From CAZLAJ01 sp964644605 (lineage in GTDB: Bacteria > Patescibacteriota > Microgenomatia > UBA1406 > GWC2-37-13), in assembly GCA_964644605.1 (NCBI GenBank), contig CAZXWS010000012.1, positions 1 to 19,155 of the forward strand: a DNA stretch of 19,155 nt, given 5' to 3'. A model generated the notes under the pieces. The model saw nothing but the letters and a program-made list of their open reading frames with translations. It was not told the origin of the DNA and searched no databases. The translations under genes were made by a program, and so were the position numbers. Below are positions 1-8,044 of this stretch, piece by piece (the stretch's first letter is position 1; every line of letters begins with the position of its first letter).

Positions 1-1340
1 TTTGTTAGAGAAACTGGTTGGAGACGCAGCCATTCTTTCAGATTAACAGTTTTAGGCAAATAGTCTGGTATCGTATACGCAATTTCTTTGCTTATATATT
101 CATTTGATAGGTATTTTTCGTTATATAGATTTATATCAAATGTTTGACCTTTAAAATACTTTGAATAATTGAGTAAGCAAATAAGTATAAAAATAATAGG
201 AACAACATATGCATACTTTTTTTTAAATATAGTCGTAGAAAAAAAATAGCCAGCAAAAAATGAAAGTGCAAAATTAGTAAACATAAGAAAGCGCCAGGGG
301 AACTGAAAAAGCGCCAATACAAAAGATAAATTTTTCCATACTACTTCTGATTGATACAATGTTAAAAAGGTAGAAATTAAACCTAAAGCAAATACAAATA
401 AAATAGTTAACATGATTTTGTTATCTTTGCGTTTCGTAGTACATAATTGGAAAATGAGAAGAGTAAGTCCTGCCATACCTGCTAATATATGGAATTTGCC
501 GATCATAAATGACATGCCATCCTCCACGCAACCTTTTGCTGATCCTCCGTATCCCCAAGGACTAGTCCAAATTTGAGTGATACATAAAAAGTGATCACCA
601 TAAAATGTTTGTGTTATTGTTTCTCGAGCATATGTGAGAGAAGTCTCAAATAAGGCAGGAAGTATAAAGTACGAACTTAACAGCAGAGCGAGAACAAGAG
701 ATATGAAATTTTTCTTTTTGTTATTAAGCAGTAATATATGTACAAATAGTAATCCAGATCCGATCAGTGAAAATATATTATGTGAAGTTAATAAAAAAAA
801 TGTACTGATGCAAGTAAAAACAAATATGTTCTTTTTGTTGTTTTGTGAATTTAAGTTATACAAATAGAAACACAAAGGTAATAAAGCCATAAACCACATT
901 TCTCCTAGATTTCCTCTTACGAAGATTTCAGTTGCAACATAGGGAGATGCAGCATACAAAGAAGCTCCCACAAGTGCTCCCAAGGAATTAAACGCAGATC
1001 GTAGGAATAAAAACATTCCAATAAAAGCGATAATTAGTGCGGCAAAAAAAGATATTTTGAGTGCGTCTACTGTACTGAAACCCAGTAAGTTGATAAGTGA
1101 ACTTACCCAGTAAGCAAAGGGTGCGTAAAAGTTAAAAACAGGGTATCCCATTCCTTCAGACCAGCGGGGTGCCAGGCGCGGAGGTATGTGGAGATTTTTG
1201 ATGTTAAGTGTAAATTCATCTATTCTTCCAGCTTGACTCATATCATGGAATGTAAACATAGTATGTGTCAATGGGAGAAGATTCCGACCGATTGCCGCGA
1301 ACAAAACAATAATGACTATTCCGAAAAAGATTTTTTTCAT
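1..1340 (-). CDS. PTPS_related-type polytopic membrane protein (partial, C-terminus beyond left edge)
   Basis: The minus-strand frame stays open from the ATG at 1340-1338 to the window edge, about 446 codons, so the C-terminus is missing. The protein is very hydrophobic with many predicted membrane segments. Near the N-terminus there is a His-Asp pair (H32, D33), then a loop at residues 52-79 with IPPRLAPRW, GMGYPVFNFYAP and aromatic residues. This loop is the hallmark of the large 6-pyruvoyl-tetrahydropterin-synthase-related (PTPS_related, PF10131) and YfhO-like membrane proteins. Despite the name, these resemble GT-C glycosyltransferases more than the pterin enzyme. The start overlaps the stop of the upstream gene as ATGA (1337-1340), suggesting translational coupling, and there is no Shine-Dalgarno. 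It is probably the last or a late gene of the glycan operon. Family assignment is from recalled motifs; catalytic activity is unproven. Confidence 0.82.
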   Translation of the reverse strand, partial: MKKIFFGIVIIVLFAAIGRNLLPLTHTMFTFHDMSQAGRIDEFTLNIKNLHIPPRLAPRWSEGMGYPVFNFYAPFAYWVSSLINLLGFSTVDALKISFFAALIIAFIGMFLFLRSAFNSLGALVGASLYAASPYVATEIFVRGNLGEMWFMALLPLCFYLYNLNSQNNKKNIFVFTCISTFFLLTSHNIFSLIGSGLLFVHILLLNNKKKNFISLVLALLLSSYFILPALFETSLTYARETITQTFYGDHFLCITQIWTSPWGYGGSAKGCVEDGMSFMIGKFHILAGMAGLTLLIFQLCTTKRKDNKIMLTILFVFALGLISTFLTLYQSEVVWKNLSFVLALFQFPWRFLMFTNFALSFFAGYFFSTTIFKKKYAYVVPIIFILICLLNYSKYFKGQTFDINLYNEKYLSNEYISKEIAYTIPDYLPKTVNLKEWLRLQPVSLT

Positions 1341-2791
1341 TTTAGTAAATCATAGGAATTTACTACGTAACTATCCGCTGGAATTTGTTTTTGCTTATAG
1401 TTATAAACAGCTTTAATATTTGACCCAGGGAAAAAATAATCAAGAAAACTTTGATCACTAAAAGTCGTAAATAATTTTTCAGATGTATTCATAGGATTTT
1501 TTTCGTTCGGTTTATCTATAAAGTAAATAAACTTATGTTTTTTTATTTCATTATAATTTCTTGTAAAATAAAATTTAGATGCGTTAACAATTTTTGATTC
1601 GTAAAAATATAGGCTAGATTCCTGATGATAAACAGTACCAAAGATGTTAAAAGATATATAAAGCAGTGAAACAAAACAAAACAATATTTTGCTTTTATTA
1701 AACATATACATAAGAATAAAGCCTTGAAGAATGCTTATAAAAAATAGTGGTATAGTAAGACGAACCATCCATTTATGTAGTATGGGTAGAGCAGGCAAAA
1801 TAAATACGACAAAGCTAAACGAAACAAATAATAAAAGTTGTAATATATTAGAAAATTTCTTTTTTGCTGTAACTAGATAATATAAAGAAAAAGCAGTAAT
1901 CGTTCCCCAAAATAATAAAAATAAATAAAAGTAGTTTCTAAAATAAATCGACTTAAAAAGATCATAAAAGGCAGGTATTGGAGGTTTATATATGTTAGTC
2001 ATATAAGAGGGCATAACATTTGGCACTCCGCTCGCCCAAAGTACGTACCACATGAGGTTATTAAAAATAAGTTTAGGGCTGTATCTGATTTTATAGAGCT
2101 CTAACTCAGTAACATGTGACAAGTTTTGACGATATATCACTAAGAAAATACCAGCCAATATAAAAAATGGAATAAGTAGTTTTATACTTTTTTTAAGTTC
2201 TTTTCGTTGAAAAAGAAAGGAGAATAGTAGTAAAAAAAACGGGTACATTATTGCATTCTCTTTTGAAAGAAGAGCACATATGAAAAATATAATACTAATA
2301 AAGTACTTTTTTCTGAAATAACTAAAAAAACTTATAGACAAGAAAGTTAGCAAGCATACTTCCTGAAATGTCGCCAGTTCATAGAGTTGAAACACATGGG
2401 TGAAATGTGCTGCATATAAAAAAATCACTATCGTTGAAAAAGTAAAATTTTTAGAAACCTCCAAAAGAGATTTATATAGGAAATAAAGCCCAATAGAAAA
2501 TGTAATAAACACTACAATATGCGCCAAGATCGCATTTCTACCGCTGATATTGATACTAAAATAAAATAATTCTGTGGGAAGTGGTCTATAGAAGTAGCTT
2601 TTACCAGGGATAAAAAAACCGAGTAATTCAACTAAGTTCTTAGCCTTGCTAAGCTCTAGAAACGCAAAATCATCTGAAAAGAATGTAACATAGAGAGCTC
2701 TATGAAACAGCACAAGTGACACACATATGAGTGATATATAACTCAGTATAAAACGATACTGAGGACTAAGTTTTTTTATGAGAGTGTTCAT
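1337..2791 (-). CDS. GT-C-like polytopic membrane glycosyltransferase, family uncertain
   Basis: A 484-residue, Lys- and Phe-rich membrane protein with roughly ten or more hydrophobic segments. After the first membrane helix there is an acidic SDDF motif (residues 39-42) and then FYRPLP (67-72). This spacing matches the first extracytoplasmic loop of GT-C enzymes of the PMT/ArnT/TMTC type, where the acidic pair serves as catalytic base or metal contact for lipid-phosphate sugar donors. The C-terminal ~100 residues are soluble-looking. It lies 12 bases downstream of the DUF2079 gene and overlaps the next gene by four bases (ATGA). No ribosome-binding site is visible. I could not assign a numbered family with confidence. 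The role as an outer-face sugar transferase in surface glycan or glycoprotein assembly is inferred from fold and neighbours. Confidence 0.78.
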   Translation of the reverse strand: MNTLIKKLSPQYRFILSYISLICVSLVLFHRALYVTFFSDDFAFLELSKAKNLVELLGFFIPGKSYFYRPLPTELFYFSINISGRNAILAHIVVFITFSIGLYFLYKSLLEVSKNFTFSTIVIFLYAAHFTHVFQLYELATFQEVCLLTFLSISFFSYFRKKYFISIIFFICALLSKENAIMYPFFLLLFSFLFQRKELKKSIKLLIPFFILAGIFLVIYRQNLSHVTELELYKIRYSPKLIFNNLMWYVLWASGVPNVMPSYMTNIYKPPIPAFYDLFKSIYFRNYFYLFLLFWGTITAFSLYYLVTAKKKFSNILQLLLFVSFSFVVFILPALPILHKWMVRLTIPLFFISILQGFILMYMFNKSKILFCFVSLLYISFNIFGTVYHQESSLYFYESKIVNASKFYFTRNYNEIKKHKFIYFIDKPNEKNPMNTSEKLFTTFSDQSFLDYFFPGSNIKAVYNYKQKQIPADSYVVNSYDLLK

Positions 2792-2803
2792 ATTTAAAAT
2801 TGA

Positions 2804-4237
2804 TTATATTTTTTTGACTTTTACAAAAAGATAATAGTTAGGATCAGGCTGGGGAATACGCACATAACGAGAATCAGCATTGAGATGTTTGATTAAAGTA
2901 TCCAGCTCAACATAGCTGGGAGCCCAAAGATTATTAGGATTTTGCCCCGGGGAAGTATCGAATACGATGATGTCAGAATTTTTATTAAGAGAGTATTTAT
3001 CAAGTAAATATACTTCTTCATTTCTTTCTATAAAATGTGGGAGTAAATTATTTTGAGCTGTAATGCTACCTTTTTTTGGAACGGAAGAAATGAATTTTTT
3101 AATATTTTTATTTGGTGTTAATTCATGCCAAAAAGTCTTATTTATTGCTAAATTAATGGGAGCTCGTGTTATTTTTCGGGCTGTATAAGCAGAAACGATA
3201 AGCAGATAAATACAAACTGTGATTGTGACAATATGGAATTTTTTTAAAACTGAGAAACGTGACAAGAATACTATTGTGGCGATGGCTAAAAAGATTCCTA
3301 AGAAAACATTGTAATGTCCGCCTAATGTTAAATCTCCGAATTTTGATTCAGTTGGTAGAAATCGTATTGATAATTCCCCCAAGACTGGGATTAGTCCCGC
3401 AATTGAGAAGAGCGGCAGAAATCCAAAAGAGATCAAAGAGTCGGTAACAAGTTTTTGTTTGGCTTCATTAAGAAATATGTTTTTTAAATTTTCAATTAAA
3501 GAATAGGTGAATTTTGGTGTATATAAATAAGGTTTTTTTGATATAAAAGGGATTATGATGCGGGTAGTAGCGAAAAACCAAGCTATACATACAGCGATTA
3601 CTACTCCTAATTCTTTTCTTTTTTTAGGGCAAGTAATTAATAAAAATAGTGATAAGAAAAATAGTGTTAAACTATTACTCTCTTTAAACCCAAGAAAAAT
3701 TATTGCCGCTATAGCATAAAGTAATTTTTTATTAGAAAAAACAAATAAGTAGAAAAATAAGAGCAAAAAGAAGCCTGCGGTTGACTCAGTATGCCAATCA
3801 GTTACAAGTGGATTAGCAGTACCGGCATATATCAGGTAAATAGTACTTATAGTTAAACTTAACCAATAATTGAGTTTGTATTTGCGAGCTATCAAGAAGA
3901 TTAGAATTCCGCTCATTACAGTCATGAAAGATTGTTCAATGAGTAGTATCCGCAAATCAGAAGTAATCCAAAATAAAGGAGCAACTATCACGAGACTTGG
4001 ATTAAAATGATCTCCTAAGAAATTAATAGTACCAAGATCCATGTGGTGGATAATAGGTGGACGAAAATGTGCCAAAAGCCAAATAATTCGAGCAAATATA
4101 CCGAAGTCATAATAAAAAATTTGATATGAATAATATCGGAATAACGAAATTGCTGTATAAAAAACCAAAAAGAATGCGTAAATACTTACTGTAATACCGA
4201 AAGTTAAAGAATTAATTAATTTTTTATTACTAAGCAT
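2804..4237 (-). CDS. DUF2079 domain membrane protein
   Basis: A 477-residue polytopic protein. The N-terminal half carries the two DUF2079 signatures: YDFGIF (residues 43-48) in the first external loop after helix 1, and LGDHFNP (74-80) followed by a hydrophobic stretch with a Pro (VAPLF). About ten hydrophobic segments follow. A C-terminal soluble part (from about residue 360) contains a predicted strand-rich segment ending in a Lys-rich tail. DUF2079 proteins are thought to be GT-C-like, with the acidic residue of the first loop at the place of the catalytic Asp; no reaction is established. The ATG (4237-4235) overlaps the end of the upstream GT2 gene by eight bases. It therefore belongs to the same transcript and probably the same glycan pathway. 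Confidence 0.87.
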   Translation of the reverse strand: MLSNKKLINSLTFGITVSIYAFFLVFYTAISLFRYYSYQIFYYDFGIFARIIWLLAHFRPPIIHHMDLGTINFLGDHFNPSLVIVAPLFWITSDLRILLIEQSFMTVMSGILIFLIARKYKLNYWLSLTISTIYLIYAGTANPLVTDWHTESTAGFFLLLFFYLFVFSNKKLLYAIAAIIFLGFKESNSLTLFFLSLFLLITCPKKRKELGVVIAVCIAWFFATTRIIIPFISKKPYLYTPKFTYSLIENLKNIFLNEAKQKLVTDSLISFGFLPLFSIAGLIPVLGELSIRFLPTESKFGDLTLGGHYNVFLGIFLAIATIVFLSRFSVLKKFHIVTITVCIYLLIVSAYTARKITRAPINLAINKTFWHELTPNKNIKKFISSVPKKGSITAQNNLLPHFIERNEEVYLLDKYSLNKNSDIIVFDTSPGQNPNNLWAPSYVELDTLIKHLNADSRYVRIPQPDPNYYLFVKVKKI

Positions 4238-5066
4238 AGTGTTTTACTCGTAAGAACTTCGATAGATAGTTAATAATAAGGTGAATACTTGTTTTGATAG
4301 GGCCGTATTTTAGACAAAATTTGATTCTATTAATTTCTTGATACTTTGCATGCAATTTTGAACCAGATCCTCCTGTAGATTGAGATATTTTATGCCAAAT
4401 TTTTACTGAAGGATCGTATATAAGGTTTACTCCTTTTCGCTTGGCGCGCTCACAAAAATCAGCATCTTCAAAGTACAGAAAATAACTCTCATCCCAGTTC
4501 CCTACTTTTTCGTGAACAGCTTTATCATAGATCATAAGGCAGCCATTGATAAACTTTGTTTTGGATATAGTATCGTACTGCCCAGAGTCGACCTCATCTA
4601 CTCCTCGATGGGGGGTCAGAGCATGCTTCCAATCAACGTCACCACCTGCATACCACAACACATTTCCCAGGTCTGTTTTTTTATATCGCTCTTTATGATA
4701 TTCATACCCGGCTTCGTAGTAAATTTTACCACCAATAATTGAGCGTGGATGATTTTCTAGTGCTCGTAAAATACTTGATACGAAGTCTGAATTTACTCTT
4801 GTATCATTGTTAATAATCACGAAGTATCTGTAGCCGTCTTGTATTGCTGCTTTAATACCTATATTTACGGCGTTCGCATACCCTTTATTTAAGCTTGGAA
4901 TAGTTACTACATAATCCGGATATACCGTATCTTTTTTGTGTTTTGAAGTATCAACAACGTATATGCCAAAATTAGGGTTTACTTGTTTTCGAAAACACGC
5001 AATCAAATCATCAGTTAACGCATAGTTTTCGTAGGTAACTGTAATAATTGCGAGGGAATCTGTCAT
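4230..5066 (-). CDS. Family 2 glycosyltransferase (WbbL/rhamnosyltransferase-like)
   Basis: A 278-residue GT-A fold enzyme, cytoplasmic face. The N-terminus LAIITVTYEN (residues 5-14) is the nucleotide-binding strand. GYANAVNIG (62-70) and the DXD-type INNDTR (85-90) bind the sugar nucleotide and metal. GCLMI (175-179) and FEDADFC (199-205) contain the catalytic-base acidic cluster, and the WHK (224-226) near the C-terminus is typical of rhamnosyltransferase-like GT2 members. The C-terminal ~30 residues are amphipathic and could touch the membrane. It is the first gene of the leftward operon and would supply a lipid- or glycan-linked sugar to the membrane GT-C proteins downstream. A perfect TATAAT lies eight bases before the ATG, so the transcript would be nearly leaderless. 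Sugar specificity cannot be read from sequence. Confidence 0.93.
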   Translation of the reverse strand: MTDSLAIITVTYENYALTDDLIACFRKQVNPNFGIYVVDTSKHKKDTVYPDYVVTIPSLNKGYANAVNIGIKAAIQDGYRYFVIINNDTRVNSDFVSSILRALENHPRSIIGGKIYYEAGYEYHKERYKKTDLGNVLWYAGGDVDWKHALTPHRGVDEVDSGQYDTISKTKFINGCLMIYDKAVHEKVGNWDESYFLYFEDADFCERAKRKGVNLIYDPSVKIWHKISQSTGGSGSKLHAKYQEINRIKFCLKYGPIKTSIHLIINYLSKFLRVKHYA

Positions 5067-5071
5067 ACTTT

Positions 5072-5087
5072 GTTATTATATAATAAC
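5072..5087. promoter_or_regulatory. Shared palindromic divergent -10 element for the GT2 and ArnT-like genes
   Basis: The 25 bases between the two divergent ATGs contain GTTATTATATAATAAC, a perfect 16-base palindrome. It supplies TATAAT on the plus strand at 5079-5084 (7 bases before the ATG at 5092) and TATAAT on the minus strand at 5080-5075 (8 bases before the ATG at 5066). Initiation at normal spacing would start at or next to each ATG. No good -35 hexamer is visible on either side. The assignment as promoter is inference; the palindrome could also be an operator. Confidence 0.6.
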
Positions 5088-5091
5088 TAAC

Positions 5092-6573
5092 ATGGTACAG
5101 AGATTAAAAGATTTAGTACTCAAGTATTGGCCAATATTAGTCATTTTAATTGTGTTCGCTGGAATTACACTGCCTCGCTTAGGAAGGGACGAATTTTTAG
5201 ATTGGGATGAGTGTATCTTTTCCCAACAAGCTAAGGAGATGAGATTGAGCAACAATTTCATCACGAACCAGTGGAATAAGGTCTTACTTTTTGAAAAACC
5301 ACCTCTCACTAATTGGATTATAACGACGTTTTATTCATTTGGTACAAATGAGTTCACAGCCCGTCTTCCCGCGCTTATAGCAAGCTGTCTGATCTTGCTG
5401 TTTATATATATATTCGCGAAAAAATATTTTAATGAAAGAGTTGCTGTAATCAGTAGCCTATTACTATTAACGCTACCTTCATTTATTACCTACTCGTGGA
5501 GAATTAATTCTGATATTTTCTTTACCTTATTTACATTTATTGGATTTTTTTTATGGCTGAATATAAAAAAAGAGCAACAACGATGGAGTTATTTGAGTGG
5601 ACTTTTTTTTGGATTGGCTGTTATGTCGAAAGGATTAAGCATATTTCCGTACATATTTGTTCTGTTTCTTACTATTTTTATTGATTACCGAAAGTGGAAG
5701 ATAAGGTCATTCTTCAATTTCTTGGCAATATTCCTCTTGGTAATTGTTCCTTGGCATGTGTTGCAGTATCTCTTGTACGGTCGAGAATTTTTCCAAGTTT
5801 ATATAATGGAACATCTTATACGACGTTCTCAAGTTCCGCTGGATTTTCATAATGAGGGAAGACTTTTTTATACAAAGTTTCTTCTGAAAGAATTTAATAT
5901 ATGGCTCATTTTTGGATTTCTTTTACCGCTTTCATATGTCTTTAAAAGGAAACTAGTATTTCATAGATCTTCATTGTTTAAAGAGCTAAAAGATAAAAGG
6001 GTTATTCTTACAGTACTATTGATAACATTAATTCCGTTCCTCGCTATAAATCAGGTACGAACTCGAATCTGGTGGTATGTATTACCTCTTTTTCCATTCA
6101 TAGTATTGTATTTGGCATACAATATTGATTTATTCCTGACGCGCAGGAATAAAGTAATTTTTATAGGCTTCGTAATAATTATCAGTATTTTAGGAATATA
6201 TCGAATAAATAAAGAGATTAATCCACTTGTTGGAACTCACGGTGTATCCCCTCGTAATGCAGTATTTAAAGAAGCACAAAAATATAAGGAGAATGAAATT
6301 AATTACTTAGTCTGGTTTGCAGAGCGTCAAGCTCGCGATATACTTCCCAAAAATTTTCAAACGTCAACGACCTTTGTTTTTGGTGGAAATCCTTGTGCAG
6401 TCTATTACAGTGATAAACATATAAACTATATATATAAAGTGGAAGATTTTGAGAAGTCTCTCCAGAATAAGAAAGGGTTATATGTGATTGAGAATGGTGA
6501 TAGCCGTTACATCGAAAACATGGCAAAAGTGATTCTTTATAAGAATTCAGACTTTACACTTTTTCGAATATAA
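5092..6573 (+). CDS. ArnT/GT39-like membrane glycosyltransferase
   Basis: A 493-residue protein of the PMT_2 / ArnT type (GT-C, about 11-12 membrane segments plus a C-terminal soluble domain from about residue 385). Family features lie in the first external loop: DWDE (residues 37-40, acidic catalytic pair), FSQQAKEM (43-50), then FEKPPLTNW (67-75) and the following FTARLPAL. These enzymes move a sugar from an undecaprenyl or dolichyl phosphate carrier to an acceptor (lipid A, protein or glycan) at the outer face of the membrane. It is the only plus-strand gene in the left half and starts 25 bases from the divergent GT2 gene. It ends six bases from the stop of the convergent flippase gene. 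Acceptor and sugar are unknown. Confidence 0.9.
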   Translation: MVQRLKDLVLKYWPILVILIVFAGITLPRLGRDEFLDWDECIFSQQAKEMRLSNNFITNQWNKVLLFEKPPLTNWIITTFYSFGTNEFTARLPALIASCLILLFIYIFAKKYFNERVAVISSLLLLTLPSFITYSWRINSDIFFTLFTFIGFFLWLNIKKEQQRWSYLSGLFFGLAVMSKGLSIFPYIFVLFLTIFIDYRKWKIRSFFNFLAIFLLVIVPWHVLQYLLYGREFFQVYIMEHLIRRSQVPLDFHNEGRLFYTKFLLKEFNIWLIFGFLLPLSYVFKRKLVFHRSSLFKELKDKRVILTVLLITLIPFLAINQVRTRIWWYVLPLFPFIVLYLAYNIDLFLTRRNKVIFIGFVIIISILGIYRINKEINPLVGTHGVSPRNAVFKEAQKYKENEINYLVWFAERQARDILPKNFQTSTTFVFGGNPCAVYYSDKHINYIYKVEDFEKSLQNKKGLYVIENGDSRYIENMAKVILYKNSDFTLFRI

Positions 6574-6587
6574 AAATAGTTATTTTT
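6572..6587. terminator. AT-only inverted repeat spanning both convergent stop codons (weak terminator candidate)
   Basis: AAAAATAGTTATTTTT forms a six-base-pair A/T stem (AAAAAT/ATTTTT) around AGTT. It covers the end of the plus-strand TAA (6571-6573) and the minus-strand TAA (6582-6580). Read either way it has an A-run, a turn and a T-run, so it could act as a bidirectional stop for these two genes. The stem has no G-C pair, so an intrinsic terminator of normal strength is doubtful. Confidence 0.3.
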
Positions 6588-8028
6588 TGATAAAGAATTT
6601 TATTTCTTCTGCAAGATTTACTTTAAATAACAAACTAAGTACTGCAATATATGTAAGTAATCCTGCGCTCCCCGCTACAAAAAATGTAATAAGGTTATTG
6701 AAGGGGAGTACTGAGCGTAGAATGAACACAACTAGTCCTAAAATGATTGCTGAAAGGATAGGTTTGTAAATTGGTCGTAGAAACGAAAATTTAATTTCTT
6801 TTTGTACGGTTAGCACGATAAATATAAATGTACTAGAAACAAGTAAATGGGCAACGGGGAATCCGATGGTACCGTAAAAATGTGTAAGCGTGGGAGTAAA
6901 AATCCACATAATTACTGTCCAGAGAATCATAAAGGTAAGACTGATACGTACTTTTCCTAATGCGTTGAGTAGGTTAACAAGTGGTGCAGAGAACGATACT
7001 AAAAAAGAGGAGAGTACAAAGATGTAAAACATCGGTAGAGCGACAGCCCACTTATGATATTTCGGAATAATTTCAACTACTAAACCCATAAGTAAAGCTG
7101 AACTCATCATGACTGGTGCCAAAACCATAGTTTGATAGTAGAATACTTTTTCAATCAATTGTGCGACACGACTTTTATCTTCTTGGTAGCGTGCAATAAC
7201 TGGAAATAAGACTTTTGTAATATTATCCATAATAATACGAATAGGGGCTTCAGCCCATTTTTTAGCCCATCCAATATACCCTACGCCCTCAAAACCAATA
7301 ACTTTCCCTAAGTACAGAATTATGAGATCGTCTTTAAATAATGCGAGAAAAGAACTTGCTTGAAATGGAACACCAAACGACAATAATTCTTTAAGACTTT
7401 TACGAGATATCCCAATTTGTGGCATCCAAAAGGAAATACGATAAATGACAATGAGTCCGATAAGTGCCCTTAAGAATACGGCTATGGTAAAGCTTCGCAG
7501 TCCAAAACCGAGAATAGCAAATATAATTACAGAAATATAAAACAATGTTCCTTCAATTACCTGTACGAAAACAATTTTTTGGAACTCAATTTTACGTTCA
7601 AGCAAAACAGAAGGAATTGTTTTTAGTGAGGAAATAAAAAAAGAGAATAACAATGACCAATATAAATAGACTCCTTCTTGAGGTAAATGATAAAAGTCTT
7701 TAATAAATGTAGTTGCACCTATTCCAATAGCAATTAAACTAATAATAAGGATTTGCTGAACTGTAAAAGTTGTGCGTGTATCTTCTGGTCTCAGCTCTTT
7801 TTTTTGGATAAGTGATGCCGCGAGACCAATATCTGAAAAATAATTTAAAAATGAAATTAATGACAAAACTGTAATATAAATACCAAAAATTTTAGGTTGA
7901 AGAAGTATAGTCAGAACGAGGTTTGCAATAAGTCCGAGTATTGCTGTATATCCTCCTTGGAAAAAAAGGCTAAATGCTGAAATTATTGTGTTACGTTTGA
8001 GCTGTTGTTCGTGTGATTGATGATCCAT
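6580..8028 (-). CDS. Lipopolysaccharide/oligosaccharide flippase (Wzx/WzxC-like, MOP superfamily)
   Basis: A 482-residue protein with about 12-14 hydrophobic segments. The N-terminal quarter has the polysaccharide-transporter signature: a helix ending GLIANLVLT, then FGIYITVLS (residues 48-56) and DIGLAASLIQKKEL (66-79). This is the conserved loop of the Polysacc_synt/WzxC group of the MOP exporters. It would flip undecaprenyl-linked oligosaccharide from the cytoplasmic to the outer leaflet, where the GT-C enzymes encoded around it act. It follows a GT39-like gene with a 16-base gap, so the two probably share a transcript starting near 9564. It is convergent with the ArnT-like gene. No polymerase (Wzy) or ligase could be recognised with certainty, though one of the polytopic neighbours could fill such a role. 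Confidence 0.9.
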   Translation of the reverse strand: MDHQSHEQQLKRNTIISAFSLFFQGGYTAILGLIANLVLTILLQPKIFGIYITVLSLISFLNYFSDIGLAASLIQKKELRPEDTRTTFTVQQILIISLIAIGIGATTFIKDFYHLPQEGVYLYWSLLFSFFISSLKTIPSVLLERKIEFQKIVFVQVIEGTLFYISVIIFAILGFGLRSFTIAVFLRALIGLIVIYRISFWMPQIGISRKSLKELLSFGVPFQASSFLALFKDDLIILYLGKVIGFEGVGYIGWAKKWAEAPIRIIMDNITKVLFPVIARYQEDKSRVAQLIEKVFYYQTMVLAPVMMSSALLMGLVVEIIPKYHKWAVALPMFYIFVLSSFLVSFSAPLVNLLNALGKVRISLTFMILWTVIMWIFTPTLTHFYGTIGFPVAHLLVSSTFIFIVLTVQKEIKFSFLRPIYKPILSAIILGLVVFILRSVLPFNNLITFFVAGSAGLLTYIAVLSLLFKVNLAEEIKFFIKK

Positions 8029-8044
8029 TTGAAAGTAAAATGAT

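Noticed and set aside
131..322. Minus-strand open frame of 63 codons
   Set aside because: Out of frame inside the partial PTPS_related gene; its hydrophobicity reflects the T-rich codons of the real membrane protein.
634..867. Plus-strand open frame of 77 codons
   Set aside because: It lies fully antisense to the PTPS_related gene, has no promoter-like context, and its translation has no recognisable domain; a shadow of the real gene.
1337..1340. Recoded TGA (glycine) as in Gracilibacteria/SR1
   Set aside because: TGA acts as the stop of the 1337 gene in an ATGA overlap, and no recognised gene needs an in-frame TGA to be read through.
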